A stretch of DNA of 64,000 nt from contig NZ_JANIIC010000013.1 of the NCBI RefSeq assembly GCF_024519315.1, forward strand, positions 62,001-126,000, given 5' to 3'. Below the pieces are notes generated by a model, which saw nothing but the letters and a program-made list of their open reading frames with translations, was not told the DNA's origin and searched no databases. This document shows positions 51,001 through 61,200 of the stretch, piece by piece. The stretch is from Streptomyces malaysiensis subsp. samsunensis (GTDB lineage Bacteria > Actinomycetota > Actinomycetes > Streptomycetales > Streptomycetaceae). Position 1 is the first letter of the stretch, and every line of letters begins with the position of its first letter. The translations under genes and the position numbers were made by a program.

Positions 51001-54000
51001 GCTCGGTGTTGTTGAAGGTGAGCATGGTCTGGAACACCGGGTGCCGGGACTGTGAGCGCTTGGGGTTGAGCGCCTCCACCAGCCGCTCGAACGGCAGGTC
51101 CTGATGGGCGTATGCCGCCAGGTCCGTGTCCCGGACACGGGCGATCAGCTCGCGGAAGGTGGGGTTGCCGGAGGTGTCGGTGCGCAGCACCAGCGTGTTG
51201 ACGAAGAAGCCGACGAGATCGTCCAGGGCGTCGTCGGTGCGGCCGGCCACCGGGGTGCCCAGCGGGATGTCGGTGCCCGCCCCGAGCCGGGTGAGCAGCG
51301 CGGCGACCGCGGCCTGGACCACCATGAAGGGGCTGGCCTTGGTGGCGCGCGCCAGGGAGCGGATTCGCTCGTACAGCGGTCCCGGCACCTGGTAGGGGAT
51401 ACGTTCGCCGCGATGGGCGGAGGTGGCGGGGCGCGGCCGGTCGGCGGGCAGTTCGAGTTCGTCCGGCAGTCCGGCCAGGGTCTGCTTCCAGTAGGCGAGC
51501 TGACGCGAGATCAGGCTGTCCCCGTCGTCCTCGGAGCCGAGCACCTCGTGCTGCCACAGGCTGTAGTCGGCGTAGCTCACGGGCAGCGGCCGCCAGGCGG
51601 GGGCGGTGCCGTCGCGCCGTGCGGCGTAGGCGGAGACGATGTCACGGGCGAGCAGCGGCACCGACCAGCCGTCGCCCGCGATGTGGTGGACCAGGAGCAG
51701 CAGCACGTGTTCCCGCTCGCCGGTCTCCAGCAGCCAGACGCGCAGGGGGAGTTCCTCGGCCAGCTCGAAAGCGTACCCAACGGCGGCGGCGATCTCCCGC
51801 TCCAGGCGGTCCCGCGGCACATCGGGGACGACGGTCAGCGCGGGCCTGGCTTCCGGACCGTGCAGCACGACCTGGTACGGGCCTTCGGCGTCCTCGGCGA
51901 AGACCGTGCGCAGTGACTCGTGGCGCTCCGTGACGTCCATGAGGGCGTCCCGCAGCGCCGTGCGGTCCAGATCGCCGGTGAGCCTCAGCGCGAAGGGGAT
52001 GTTGTACGTCGGGGAGGGGCCCTCGAATCGGTGCAGGAACCACAGCCGGCGCTGGGCGAAGGAGGCCGGGACGCGGTCGGGGCGCGGCTCGGCGGGCAGC
52101 AGCGCCGGCCGGGCCGATCCGGCGGTGTCGAGGGCGCGGGCGAGCCCGGCCACGGTCGGGGTGTCGAACAGCCGGCGCACCGCCAGCTCGGCACCGAACA
52201 CCGAACGGATGCGCCCGGCGAGCCGGGTGGCGAGCAGCGAGTGTCCGCCGGCGTCGAAGAAGTCGTCGTCGATGCCGACCGACGGCAGACCGAGGACCTC
52301 CGCGAAGAGCCCGCACAGGATCTCCTCCTGGGGGCTGCGCGGGGCGCGGCGCGCCGCGGCGCCGGCGGCCGGACCGGTGTCGGGCACGGGCAGGGCCCTG
52401 CGGTCCACCTTGCCGTTGGCGGTCAGCGGCAGCGCGTCGAGGACGACGAACGCGGTGGGCACCATGTAGTCGGGGAGTTCGGCGGCGAGGTGCGCCCGCA
52501 GGCCCTCCGGGGAGGGGGTGGTGCCGCGCTCGGCGACGAGGTGGGCCACGAGGCGTTTGTCGCCGGGGCGCGGCTCCTGCACGGTGACGACGGTCTGGGC
52601 GACGCCGGGGTGGCTGCCCAGCCGCGCCTCGATCTCACCGAGTTCGATGCGGAAGCCGCGCAGCTTCACCTGTTCGTCCGCGCGCCCGAGGTATTCGAGG
52701 ACGCCCTCGGGGCTCCAGCGGGCCAGGTCGCCGGTGCGGTACATACGGGCCCCGGGCGGGCCGTACGGGTCGGCGACGAAGCGTTCCGCGGTGATCCCGG
52801 GGCGCCGCCAGTAGCCGCGCGCCAGGCCCGCCCCCGCGATGTGCAGCTCGCCCGCGGTGCCGGGCGGCACCGGGCGCAGCCCGGTGTCCAGGACCATCAG
52901 CCGGGTGTTGTCCAGGGGGCCGCCGATGGGGACGGAGTCGGGGACCTCCCGCCCCCGGGGAAGCCGGTGCCGCACCGCGAACGTGGTCGTCTCGGTGGGC
53001 CCGTAGACGTCGACGACGGTCGTGTCGGGGCAGGCGCGCATCACACGGCGGACGGACGCGGCGGGGACCGCCTCTCCCCCGGTCCACACCTCCTGGAGGC
53101 CCGCGAAGTGTTCGGGCGCCTCGTCGGCGACGAGCTGGAAGAGGCCGGTGGTCAGGAACAACCCGGTGATCTCGTGCTCGACGAGCAGCTTGCCGAGCAG
53201 GTCGGCGTCGAGGTCGCCGGGCGGGGCGACGACGGCGGTGCCGCCGGTCAGCAGCGGCACCCACATCTCGTAGGTGGAGGCGTCGAAGGCGTGCGGCGAG
53301 TGGACCAGGACCCGGGTGTGGGCGCCGCCCGTGAACGAGCGGTCATGGGCGAGTTCGAGCACATGGCGGTGGGTGGCGGCAACGCCCTTGGGGGTTCCGG
53401 TGGAGCCGGAGGTGTGGCAGATGTAGGCGATCTGGTCGGCGTGGACGCGCGGCAGCGGATCCCCCGGCGCGGGATCGGGCTCCATGGCGCCGTCGTCCAC
53501 GACGACCGACGGGAGTCCCAGGTCCGCGGCGCGGGCGGCGTTGGCCCGGTCGGTCAGCACCAGGGAGACACCGGCGAGGCCGGTGAGCAGACGCAGCCGG
53601 TCGGCCGGGTCGCGCTGGCGCAGCGGCACATACGCGCCGCCCGCCTTGAGGACTCCCAGCGCGGACACGACGACGTCGGCCGAGCGCTCCATGAGCAGCG
53701 CCACCGGGGTCTCCGAAGCCACTCCGAGCCGGGTCAGACGGCGCGCCAGCGCTTCGGAGCGGGCGTCGAGCGCGGCGTAGTCGAGCGCGTCGGCGCCGGT
53801 GCGGACGGCGGTGGCGTGCGGGGTGCGGGCGGCCTGGGCGCGGAACGCCTCCGGCAGGCCGAGGTCCGGGATGTCGGTGTCCGCGCCGTGGCCGAACGCG
53901 GACACGGCCCGGTGTTCGTCCCGGGAGAGCAGTTCGAGCCGGCCGACGGGCCGGAGCGGGTCGGTGGCGACCGCGGTGAGGACGCGCACCACGCGGTCCA

Positions 54001-55249
54001 GGACTGCGCGGGCCGACGTCTCGGGGATCAGATCGGGCTGGTGGTCCAGGCGCAGCCGCAGCCGGCCGCCGCGGCCGACCGCGACGAGCGCCAGCGGATA
54101 GTGGGCGGCATCGCGGTTGCGGGCACCGACGACGGTCAGGCCGTTCGCCCCGCCGGGCTTGTCGTTCCCGGCCGCGAGGTCCACGGGGTAGTTCTCGAAC
54201 ACCATGGTGGTGTCGAAGAGTTCACCGGCTCCGGCCAGCCGCCGCACCTCGGCGAGGTCGATCTGCTGGTGGGCCTGGAGCCGGGTCTGCTCGTCCTGGA
54301 CCCGGCGCACCAGGTCCACCAGCGGCTCGCCGGGCCGCAGCCGCACCCGGACGGGCAGGGTGTTGATGAACAGGCCCACCATCGTCTCGACCCCGGCAAG
54401 TTCGGGCGGCCGCCCGGAGACGGTGGCGCCGAACACCACGTCGTCACGGCCGGTCAGCCCGCCGAGCACCACCGCCCAGGCGCCCTGCACCAGCGAGTTG
54501 AGGGTCAGCGCACGCTCCCGGGCGAGGGCCGCGAGCCCTTCGTGGACGGCGGGTTCGAGCTCGGCGTCCAGGCGGCCCGGCACGACCGCGGGCCGGTCGC
54601 CGGCCCGGGGCGCGACCAGGGTGGGGCCGTCGAGTCCGGCCACCGCCTCGCGCCACGCGGCCACCGCGGCGTCCCGGTCCTGGTCGGCGAGCCAGCGCAG
54701 ATAGTCCCGGAAGGGCCGGACCCGTGGCAGCCCGCCGTCGTCGCCCCGGGACGCGTACAGCGCGAGCAGTTCGCGCAGCAGCATCGGGCGCGACCACCCG
54801 TCCAGCAGGATGTGGTGGTTGGTCAGGACGAAGCGGTGCCGGCCCTCGCCGAGCCGCAGCAGGGTGAACCGCATCAGCGGCGGCTTGCCGAGGTCGAAAC
54901 GGCGCCGCCGGTCCGCCTCCAGCACCCGGTCCGCCGCCGCGGTGCGCTCGTCCTCGGACAGATCGGCGAGGTCGAATTCCTCCCAGGGGAGGGTCACCTC
55001 GTGCGGAATGAACTGGACGGGCCGGCGCAGGCCCGCGTAGCGGAAACCCGCGCGCAGATTGGCGTGGCGCCGCAGCAGGGCGCGGCACGCGGCGCGCAGC
55101 GCCTCCGGGTCGAGGTCGCCCTCCAGGTCCATGGTGTCCTGCACGACATAGACGTCCGGCGCCGCCTCGTCGTAGACGCTGTGGAAGAGCAAGCCCTCCT
55201 GAAGCGGGGCCAGCGGCAGGATGTCCTGCAAACCGGACTGCGTCGCCAT
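48044..55249 (-). CDS. Terminal NRPS: C-A-T-C-A-T-TE
   Basis: A 2401-residue two-module synthetase that ends the assembly line. Domains by residue: C 9-440 (NHHILLDGW; start [14 protein letters not shown] is typical of a condensation domain receiving a D-residue), A 475-955, T 970-1040 (Ser1004), C 1058-1515 (VHHIAGDGW), A 1535-2045, T 2055-2125 (Ser2089), TE 2145-2401 (Ser2221 in GWSFGG, Asp2248, His2380). Pocket codes read by eye: DAYFWGVTFK (aliphatic; Ile-like) and DVQEVAHVVK (proline-type). The ATG overlaps the preceding NRPS stop by one base. TE probably releases by macrocyclisation. The codes fit Ile10 and Pro11 of laspartomycin-type peptides. Confidence 0.95.
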   Translation of the reverse strand: MATQSGLQDILPLAPLQEGLLFHSVYDEAAPDVYVVQDTMDLEGDLDPEALRAACRALLRRHANLRAGFRYAGLRRPVQFIPHEVTLPWEEFDLADLSEDERTAAADRVLEADRRRRFDLGKPPLMRFTLLRLGEGRHRFVLTNHHILLDGWSRPMLLRELLALYASRGDDGGLPRVRPFRDYLRWLADQDRDAAVAAWREAVAGLDGPTLVAPRAGDRPAVVPGRLDAELEPAVHEGLAALARERALTLNSLVQGAWAVVLGGLTGRDDVVFGATVSGRPPELAGVETMVGLFINTLPVRVRLRPGEPLVDLVRRVQDEQTRLQAHQQIDLAEVRRLAGAGELFDTTMVFENYPVDLAAGNDKPGGANGLTVVGARNRDAAHYPLALVAVGRGGRLRLRLDHQPDLIPETSARAVLDRVVRVLTAVATDPLRPVGRLELLSRDEHRAVSAFGHGADTDIPDLGLPEAFRAQAARTPHATAVRTGADALDYAALDARSEALARRLTRLGVASETPVALLMERSADVVVSALGVLKAGGAYVPLRQRDPADRLRLLTGLAGVSLVLTDRANAARAADLGLPSVVVDDGAMEPDPAPGDPLPRVHADQIAYICHTSGSTGTPKGVAATHRHVLELAHDRSFTGGAHTRVLVHSPHAFDASTYEMWVPLLTGGTAVVAPPGDLDADLLGKLLVEHEITGLFLTTGLFQLVADEAPEHFAGLQEVWTGGEAVPAASVRRVMRACPDTTVVDVYGPTETTTFAVRHRLPRGREVPDSVPIGGPLDNTRLMVLDTGLRPVPPGTAGELHIAGAGLARGYWRRPGITAERFVADPYGPPGARMYRTGDLARWSPEGVLEYLGRADEQVKLRGFRIELGEIEARLGSHPGVAQTVVTVQEPRPGDKRLVAHLVAERGTTPSPEGLRAHLAAELPDYMVPTAFVVLDALPLTANGKVDRRALPVPDTGPAAGAAARRAPRSPQEEILCGLFAEVLGLPSVGIDDDFFDAGGHSLLATRLAGRIRSVFGAELAVRRLFDTPTVAGLARALDTAGSARPALLPAEPRPDRVPASFAQRRLWFLHRFEGPSPTYNIPFALRLTGDLDRTALRDALMDVTERHESLRTVFAEDAEGPYQVVLHGPEARPALTVVPDVPRDRLEREIAAAVGYAFELAEELPLRVWLLETGEREHVLLLLVHHIAGDGWSVPLLARDIVSAYAARRDGTAPAWRPLPVSYADYSLWQHEVLGSEDDGDSLISRQLAYWKQTLAGLPDELELPADRPRPATSAHRGERIPYQVPGPLYERIRSLARATKASPFMVVQAAVAALLTRLGAGTDIPLGTPVAGRTDDALDDLVGFFVNTLVLRTDTSGNPTFRELIARVRDTDLAAYAHQDLPFERLVEALNPKRSQSRHPVFQTMLTFNNTERRQAADAAAPEDGVGVPGLAVEQLDSDTGTAKFDLLLSFAERHAPDGGVDGLNAGLEFSTDLFERDTAERIVARLLRLLAAVTANPQARLGEVALLDEGERATVLSGGHGPVRPAPDVSLPDRFEAAVARGPHGVAVETAAGAVGYTELNARANRLARLLIDRGVGPEDLVAVAMPRSADLVTALTAVLKAGAGYLPVDPGYPAGRIAFMLEDARPALVLTTRELAGALPEGLAGRTFAIDDPRAAEALAAYPATDVTDDERTRPLDPAHPAYVIYTSGSTGRPKGVVMPAGALANLLDWHRAQLPGGPGTRVAQFTAVSFDVSVQEILSALLHGKTLVVCPEDVRRDPARLARWLHETGVQELYAPNLVIDAVCEAATAQGLELPHLTDLVQAGEALTPHGAIRTFCADRPGRRLHNHYGPAETHVVTACPLPADPDTWTPGPAPIGRPVDNTAVRLLDPWLNPVPPGVPGELYITGAALARGYIARADRTAERFVADPYGPPGARMYRTGDLARLTRAGQFTYLGRTDTQVKVRGFRIEPGEIEAVLTAAPEVARAAVVVREDRPGDRRLVGYVVGAHGEEPEARRLREHAARHLPDHMVPAAFVTLDALPLTPNGKLDRAALPAPEYRTGAAPGVPRTPEERALCALFAEVLGVEQVGADDEFFDLGGHSFLAARLVGRIRDEMGGDLPVRAVFDAPSPAALARLLTGEAAAEGDSTGTLLPLRARGTAAPLFFLHPGGGFSWCYSGLVRHLGAEVPVYGVQARGLDGAGPLPASMDEMVEDYVVRIRSVQPHGPYRLAGWSFGGLTAQALAVRLRAEGEEVGMLAVLDSYPPGEHSDHSEPVEHEVVANNLRAMGFTFDMAELIADQERVLLRFREFLQAGNHPMAHLDHLEAQDVLALKDVYVNNVRIMRSYVPRFFDGDMLFVSAERKPADQETLLDVNLWQPLIGGSIEICPVDSNHGDLMTDARHAARIGRFLADRL

Positions 55250-58200
55250 CACATGGTCCTCCAGTCGTCTTCCAGCAACTCGATCTCGTCCTGGCTCAGC
55301 AGGCTCAGGGAAACGTCCGAGACGGTGAGCCCGCCCGCGTCGGGGCGCTCCGCGTGCTCGGTGAGGGCCGTGAGGGCCTGGAACCACAGGTCCGCCAGCG
55401 TGGCGACCTCGGCGCGGTCGAGGATGCCCTCCGCCCAGGTCCAGGTGGCGGCCAGTTCGGGTCCGCGCGGTCCGTCGTCGGTGCGGGCGTTCAGCTCCAG
55501 GGGGTGGGCGAGCGGCACCCGGGGGTCGGTGCCGCCGATGCCCGCGGCGCTGGCCAGCACGGTCCAGTCCGGGACCGTGGCGCTGCCCGCCTCCTCGGCG
55601 TCCGCGACCGTGAAGCGTCCCAGGTAGTTGAAGGCCACCTGCGGCTCGGGCAGGCCGGTGAACCCCGGTGCGGTGCCCGCGTTGAGATGCCGGACCAGGC
55701 CGTAGCCGATGCCCTTGTCGGGCACGGCCCGCAGCTGCTCCTTGATCCGCTTGACGGCCTCCCCCGCGGCCGGGCCCCCCGCGAACGCGTCGGTGAGGTC
55801 CGCGGCGCCCGGGTCGATCCGTACGGGATAGAGGCTGGTGAACCAGCCCACGGTGCGGGACAGGTCCACGGCGCCCACGAGGTCCTCCTCGCGCCCATGG
55901 CCCTCGAGGTCGAGGAGCACCCCGGCCGGCCGCCCGCCCGCGCCGCCTGCACCCCGGCCGCGCCAGCGGGCCCAGGCCAGGGCGAACGCCGTCAGCAGCA
56001 CGTCGTTGACCTCCGCGGTGAACACCGACGGCACACGGGTGAGCAGCTTCTCGGTGACCGCCACCGGCAGCGTGACCGTCAGATGCGCCGCGCTCCCGTA
56101 GGTGTCCCGGGCCGGGTCCAGTGCCCGTCGGCCCAGGAGCGGGTCCCCCGGCCGCAGCACCTGCTGCCACCAGGCGGCCTCCGCCGCCCGCGCGGGCCTC
56201 GCCGCCGCCTCCGTCAGGCGCCGCGCCCAGCGCCGCAGCGAGGTGCCCACGGGCTGGAGTTCCGCCTCCCGCCCGGCGCTCACGGCCCGGAACGCCTCGG
56301 CCAGGTCGGGTACGAGGATGCGCCAGGACACCCCGTCGACCACCAGGTGGTGGACGAGGAGGAGCAGCAGGCCCGGTGTGTCGGCGCCGCGGTCGAACCA
56401 GACCACCTGGACGAGCCGCCCCGCGTCCAGGTCGAGGCGCTCCCGCGCGGCTTCGGTCTCCCGCCGTACGAGATCCCGCTGTGCCGGTTCCTCGAACCCG
56501 GCGGCGGCCACGCGGCGGACCAGGGACGCGGCGTCCACATCGCCCGGCCGCCGGATCTCCAGCCTTCGTTCGGGAGCGGCGGTGAGCCGGGCCCGCAGGG
56601 CGCCGTGGTGGTCGAGCACCGCCTGCACCGCGGACCGCAGATGCTCCTGGCGGAGGGGAGCGGGCACCTGGATGAGCCGCGACTGGTTGAACTGGTCGGC
56701 CGGACCGCCCCGTTCGAGGAACCAGCGCACGATCGGCGTCAGCGGTACATCACCGATGTCCGCCCCCGGCTCCTCCGCGGCCACGCGGACGGTCTCCGTG
56801 GCGATGTCGGCGAGCGCGGCGACCGTGCGGTGCTCGAAGACGTCGCGCACCGCGAGTTCGAGTCCGGCCCGCCGGGCGCGGCTGACGAGCTGGATGGACA
56901 TGATGCTGTCGCCGCCGAGGTCGAAGAAGCCGTCGTCGATACCGACCCCGTCCAGCCCCAACACATCGGCGAACAACCCGCACAGCGTCTTCTCCCGCTC
57001 GGTGCGCGGACCCCGTCGGTCCGCCTCCGGCTTCCCGCCGTACACGGGCGCGGGCAGGGCGCGCCGGTCCAGCTTCCCGTTCAGGGTGAGCGGGAGCGCG
57101 TCCAGCGCGACCACGGCCGACGGCACCATGTGCTCGGGCAGGGCGGTGGCGAGATGGGCGCGCAGCGCGTCGGGCTCGGGGGTGGACCCGGCTCCGGCGG
57201 CCGGCACGGCATAGGCCACGAGGCGTTTGTCGCCTGGCCGGTCCTCGCGCAGGATGACCGCGGCCTGAGCCACCGAGGCGTGTGTCTCCAGCGCCGCCTC
57301 GATCTCGCCGAGTTCGATACGGAAGCCGCGCAGCTTGACCTGGTCGTCCACGCGGCCGTGGTACTCCAGCCGCCCGTCGGCCAGTCGGCGTCCGGTGTCC
57401 CCGGTGCGGTACATACGGCCCTCGCCGAACGGGTTGGCCACGAAACGCCCGGCGGTGAGCCCTGGCCGGCCGAGATAGCCGCGGGCCAGACCTGCTCCGA
57501 CGACGTACAGCTCCCCGACGACACCCCTGGGGACCGGCCGCAGCCGCTCGTCCAACACATACACGGCGAGATCGGGGATCGGTTCGCCGATCACCGAGCC
57601 GGACGAGGCGGCGACGACGGCCTCGTCGAGCGCCACATGTGTGACATGCACGGTGGTCTCCGTGATGCCGTACATGTTCACCAGGGACGGGGCGTCGTCG
57701 GGGTGCCGGGAGTACCAGTCGGCCAGCCGGCCCAGCTCCAGCGCCTCGCCGCCGAAGACGACCTGGCGCAGGCGAAGCCGCGCGGCGGCCTCGGGGTTGT
57801 CCCGGTCGGCCGCCATGAGCTGGTAGAAGGCCGACGGGGTCTGGTTCAGCACGGTGACCCGCTCGTCCGCCAGCAGCTTCAGGAACCGGTCCGGGGTCCG
57901 GCTGGTCTCGTGGGAGACGACGACCAGGCGTCCGCCGTGCAGCAGCGGCCCCCACAGTTCCCAGACGGAGAAGTCGAAGGCGTAGGAGTGGAACAGCGTC
58001 CATACGTCGTCGGGGCCGAAGCCGAACCAGTGACCGGTCGAGTCCATCAGGCGTATCGCGTTGCCGTGCGGCACCTCGACGCCCTTGGGCCGCCCCGTGG
58101 ATCCCGAGGTGTAGATGACATACGCGGTGTCCAGGGGCGAGAGTGCCACTTCCGGGTCGGCCGCGGGATACGGCTCCGACTCGGCGAGCACGTCGGGCGT

Positions 58201-61200
58201 GACCGTGAGGATCGGCCGCGCGTCGTCGATGACGTACGCGATGCGGTCGGCCGGGTAGGCCGGGTCGATGGGCACGTATGCCGCGCCCGACTTCAGTACG
58301 CCGAGGACCGCGACGACCAGCTCCTCGGTGCGGGGCATGCTTAAGCCCACATACCGCCGCGGGCCCGCTCCCCGCTCGCGCAGCAGATGGGCCAGCCGGT
58401 TCGCCCGCGCGTTCACCTCGGAATAGGTGAGGGACGTGGTCTCGTATGTCACCGCGACCGCGTCGGGAGTGGCGGCCACCTGCCGCTCGAACCTGGACAC
58501 GATCGTGTCGCCGGGGGCGGAGGGGTGCCGTGGCGGCACGGTCAGCTCGCGCCGCTCGGCCGGGTCGAGGATCCGGAGGTCCTGTATCCGGACGGCCGGG
58601 TCCGCCGCCACCTGATCCAGCACGCGGACGAAGCGGTCGGCGATGCTCTGCGCGGTGGCCCGGTCGAACAGGTCCGTGCTGAAGTCCAGTGCACAGCCCA
58701 GCCCGGCCCCGGTGTCCCCGGCCGCCTCGGCGATCTCGAAGGAGAGGTCGAACTTCGCCGAGGGCGCCCCGAGCGGTCGTCCGGTGACGGTGAGCCCCGT
58801 CCGCGCGGTGAGGGGCCGAGCGGCGTTGTTCAGGTTGAGAACGGTCTGGAAGAGCGGGTGCCGGGCCAGCGAGCGCTCCGGGTTGACCACCTCGACCAGC
58901 CGCTCGAAGGGCAGGTCCTGGTGCGCGTACGCCTCCAGGTCCCGCGCCCGGACGCGTTCGACCAGTTCGGTGAAGGTGGGGTTGCCGGAGGTGTCGGTGC
59001 GCAGCACCAGCGTGTTGACGAAGAAGCCGACGAGATCGTCCAGCGCGTCGTCGGTGCGGCCCGCGACCGGCGTGCCGATGGGGATGTCACTGCCCGCCCC
59101 GAGCCGGGTCAGCAGGGTCGCCAGGGCCGCCTGGAGGACCATGTACAGACTCGCGCGATGCGCACCGGCGACCCGCACCAGCCGCTCGTACAGGCCCGGC
59201 GGCAGCTCGAACCCGACCCGGTCGCCCCGGTAGGAGGCGGCGGCCGGCCGTGGCCGGTCGAAGGGCAGGGCCAGCTCCTCCGGGAGCCCTTCCAGCGCCC
59301 GGGTCCAGTAGTCGAGCTGGCGGGCGATCTCGCTGCCCGCGTCGGCCTCGTCGCCGAGGAGGTCGCGCTGCCAGAGGCTGTAGTCCGCGTACTGCACCGG
59401 CAACGGCTCCCAGGCGGGAGCACGGCCGGTCGTCACGCGGGCCGCGTACGCCGCCGTCAGGTCACGGACCAGGACACCGCGCGACCAGGCGTCACCGGCG
59501 ATGTGGTGGGTGAGCAGGAGCAGCGCGGAGCGGTCGGCCCCTCCGGTGCGGGGCCGGTCGCGGGGCAGAGCGCGGGGCAGGTCATCAGGCGGGGCAGCGG
59601 GCAGTGCATCGGACGGGACACCGGATAGGTCGGCGGATGGGTCGGAGGATGGGTCAGCGGATGCGTTCGCGGATGTGTCACCGGGCAGCTCACCGGGCAG
59701 GCGGAACAGCGCGGCGCGGATCGGAATCTCGCTGGTCAGGTCGAAGGCGTACGCGGCGGCGCCGCGCATCAGCCGGTCGACGGACGCCTCGTCGGCCACC
59801 CGCTCCACGAACAGCGGCACCCGCGCCTGCTCCGGCGCGAGAACCACCTGATAGGCACCGCCGGCCGCGTCGTCCGCGAAGACCGTGCGCAGGCTCTCGT
59901 GGCGGGCGACCAGGTCGGCCAGGGCCTGACGCAGCGCGTCCTCGTCCAGCGGGCCCGTCAGGTCGAGGGAGATGACCATGTTGTAGGCGTCGCTCGGCCC
60001 CTCCAGGTGCTGGAGGAACCACAGGCGTTGCTGTGCATGGGACAGCGGCACCCTGGCGGGTCGCGTCGTACGCACCACTCGGCCCCGCACCGCGGCGGAC
60101 TCGTCGAGCGCTGTGGCGAGTTCGGCCACGGTGGGCGTCTCGAAGACGCGGCGTACGGCCAGTTCGGCGTCCAGGACGGTACGGATCCGGCTGACCAGCT
60201 TGGTCGCCAGCAGGGAATGGCCGCCCAGATGGAAGAAGTCGTCATCGATGGTCACCGACTCCACGCCGAGAACTTCGGCGAACAGGCCGCACAGGATCTC
60301 CTCGCGCGGCGAACGCGGCGCACGGCCTCCCGCGCCCTCAGGACCGTAGTCGGGCGCGGGCAGCACACGGCGGTTCAGCTTCCCGTTGGCCGTCAACGGG
60401 AAAGCATCCAGCGTGACGAACGCCGACGGCACCATGTAGCCGGGCAACTGGGCCGCCACATATTCGCGCACCTCGGCGCTGACCAGGCCAGCATCCGCCG
60501 CCGGGACGAGATAGGCCACAAGGCGCTTGTCACCGGGCCGGTCCTCACGCACAAGGACAGCGGCCTGCCCGACCCGGTCATGCCCCGCCAGCACCGCCTC
60601 GATCTCACCCAGCTCAATCCGGAAACCACGCAGCTTGACCTGATCATCAACCCGCGACAGATACTCCAGCTCACCATCGGCGGTCCACCGCACCACATCA
60701 CCCGTGCGATACATCCGCCCACCCGACGAACCACCGAACGGATCGGCCACGAACCGCTCCGAGGTCAGGGCAGGACGCGCATGATAGCCACGCACCACAC
60801 CCGCTCCGGCGATATACAACTCACCCGGCACCCCGACCGGCACCGGTCGCAACCCGCCGTCCAGCACATACACCCGGGTATTGGCGATCGGCCGCCCGAT
60901 ACGCGGGCTAGTCGCGTTTCCGGGGGTCACCGGCCACGCCGTCGACCAGATCGTGGTCTCCGTCGGACCATACAGATTCGTCACCGACTCAGCCCGGTCG
61001 GCCAGCGCCACCGCCAGATCAGCGGGCAACGCCTCACCACCCACCAACACCCGGACACCACCCAGCACGGCCGGGTCCTCGGCCAGCACCGCCCGCCACA
61101 AACTCGGCGTCGCCTGCATCACCGACACCCGCTGAGCCAGCAGGAGAGCGCACAAGGCCGCGGGGTCGCGCACCACATCCCGCTCGGCCACCACCACCGC

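Noticed and set aside
55250..56170. Extension of the terminal NRPS start to about 56170
   Set aside because: This part overlaps the epimerase of the upstream NRPS in another frame. The start MATQSGLQD at 55249 gives a normal C-domain beginning and a TGA/ATG overlap.
51920..58344. Very long plus-strand open frames opposite the NRPS genes
   Set aside because: They are antisense shadows caused by high GC3 in the NRPS coding strand; their translations are low-complexity and lack domains.
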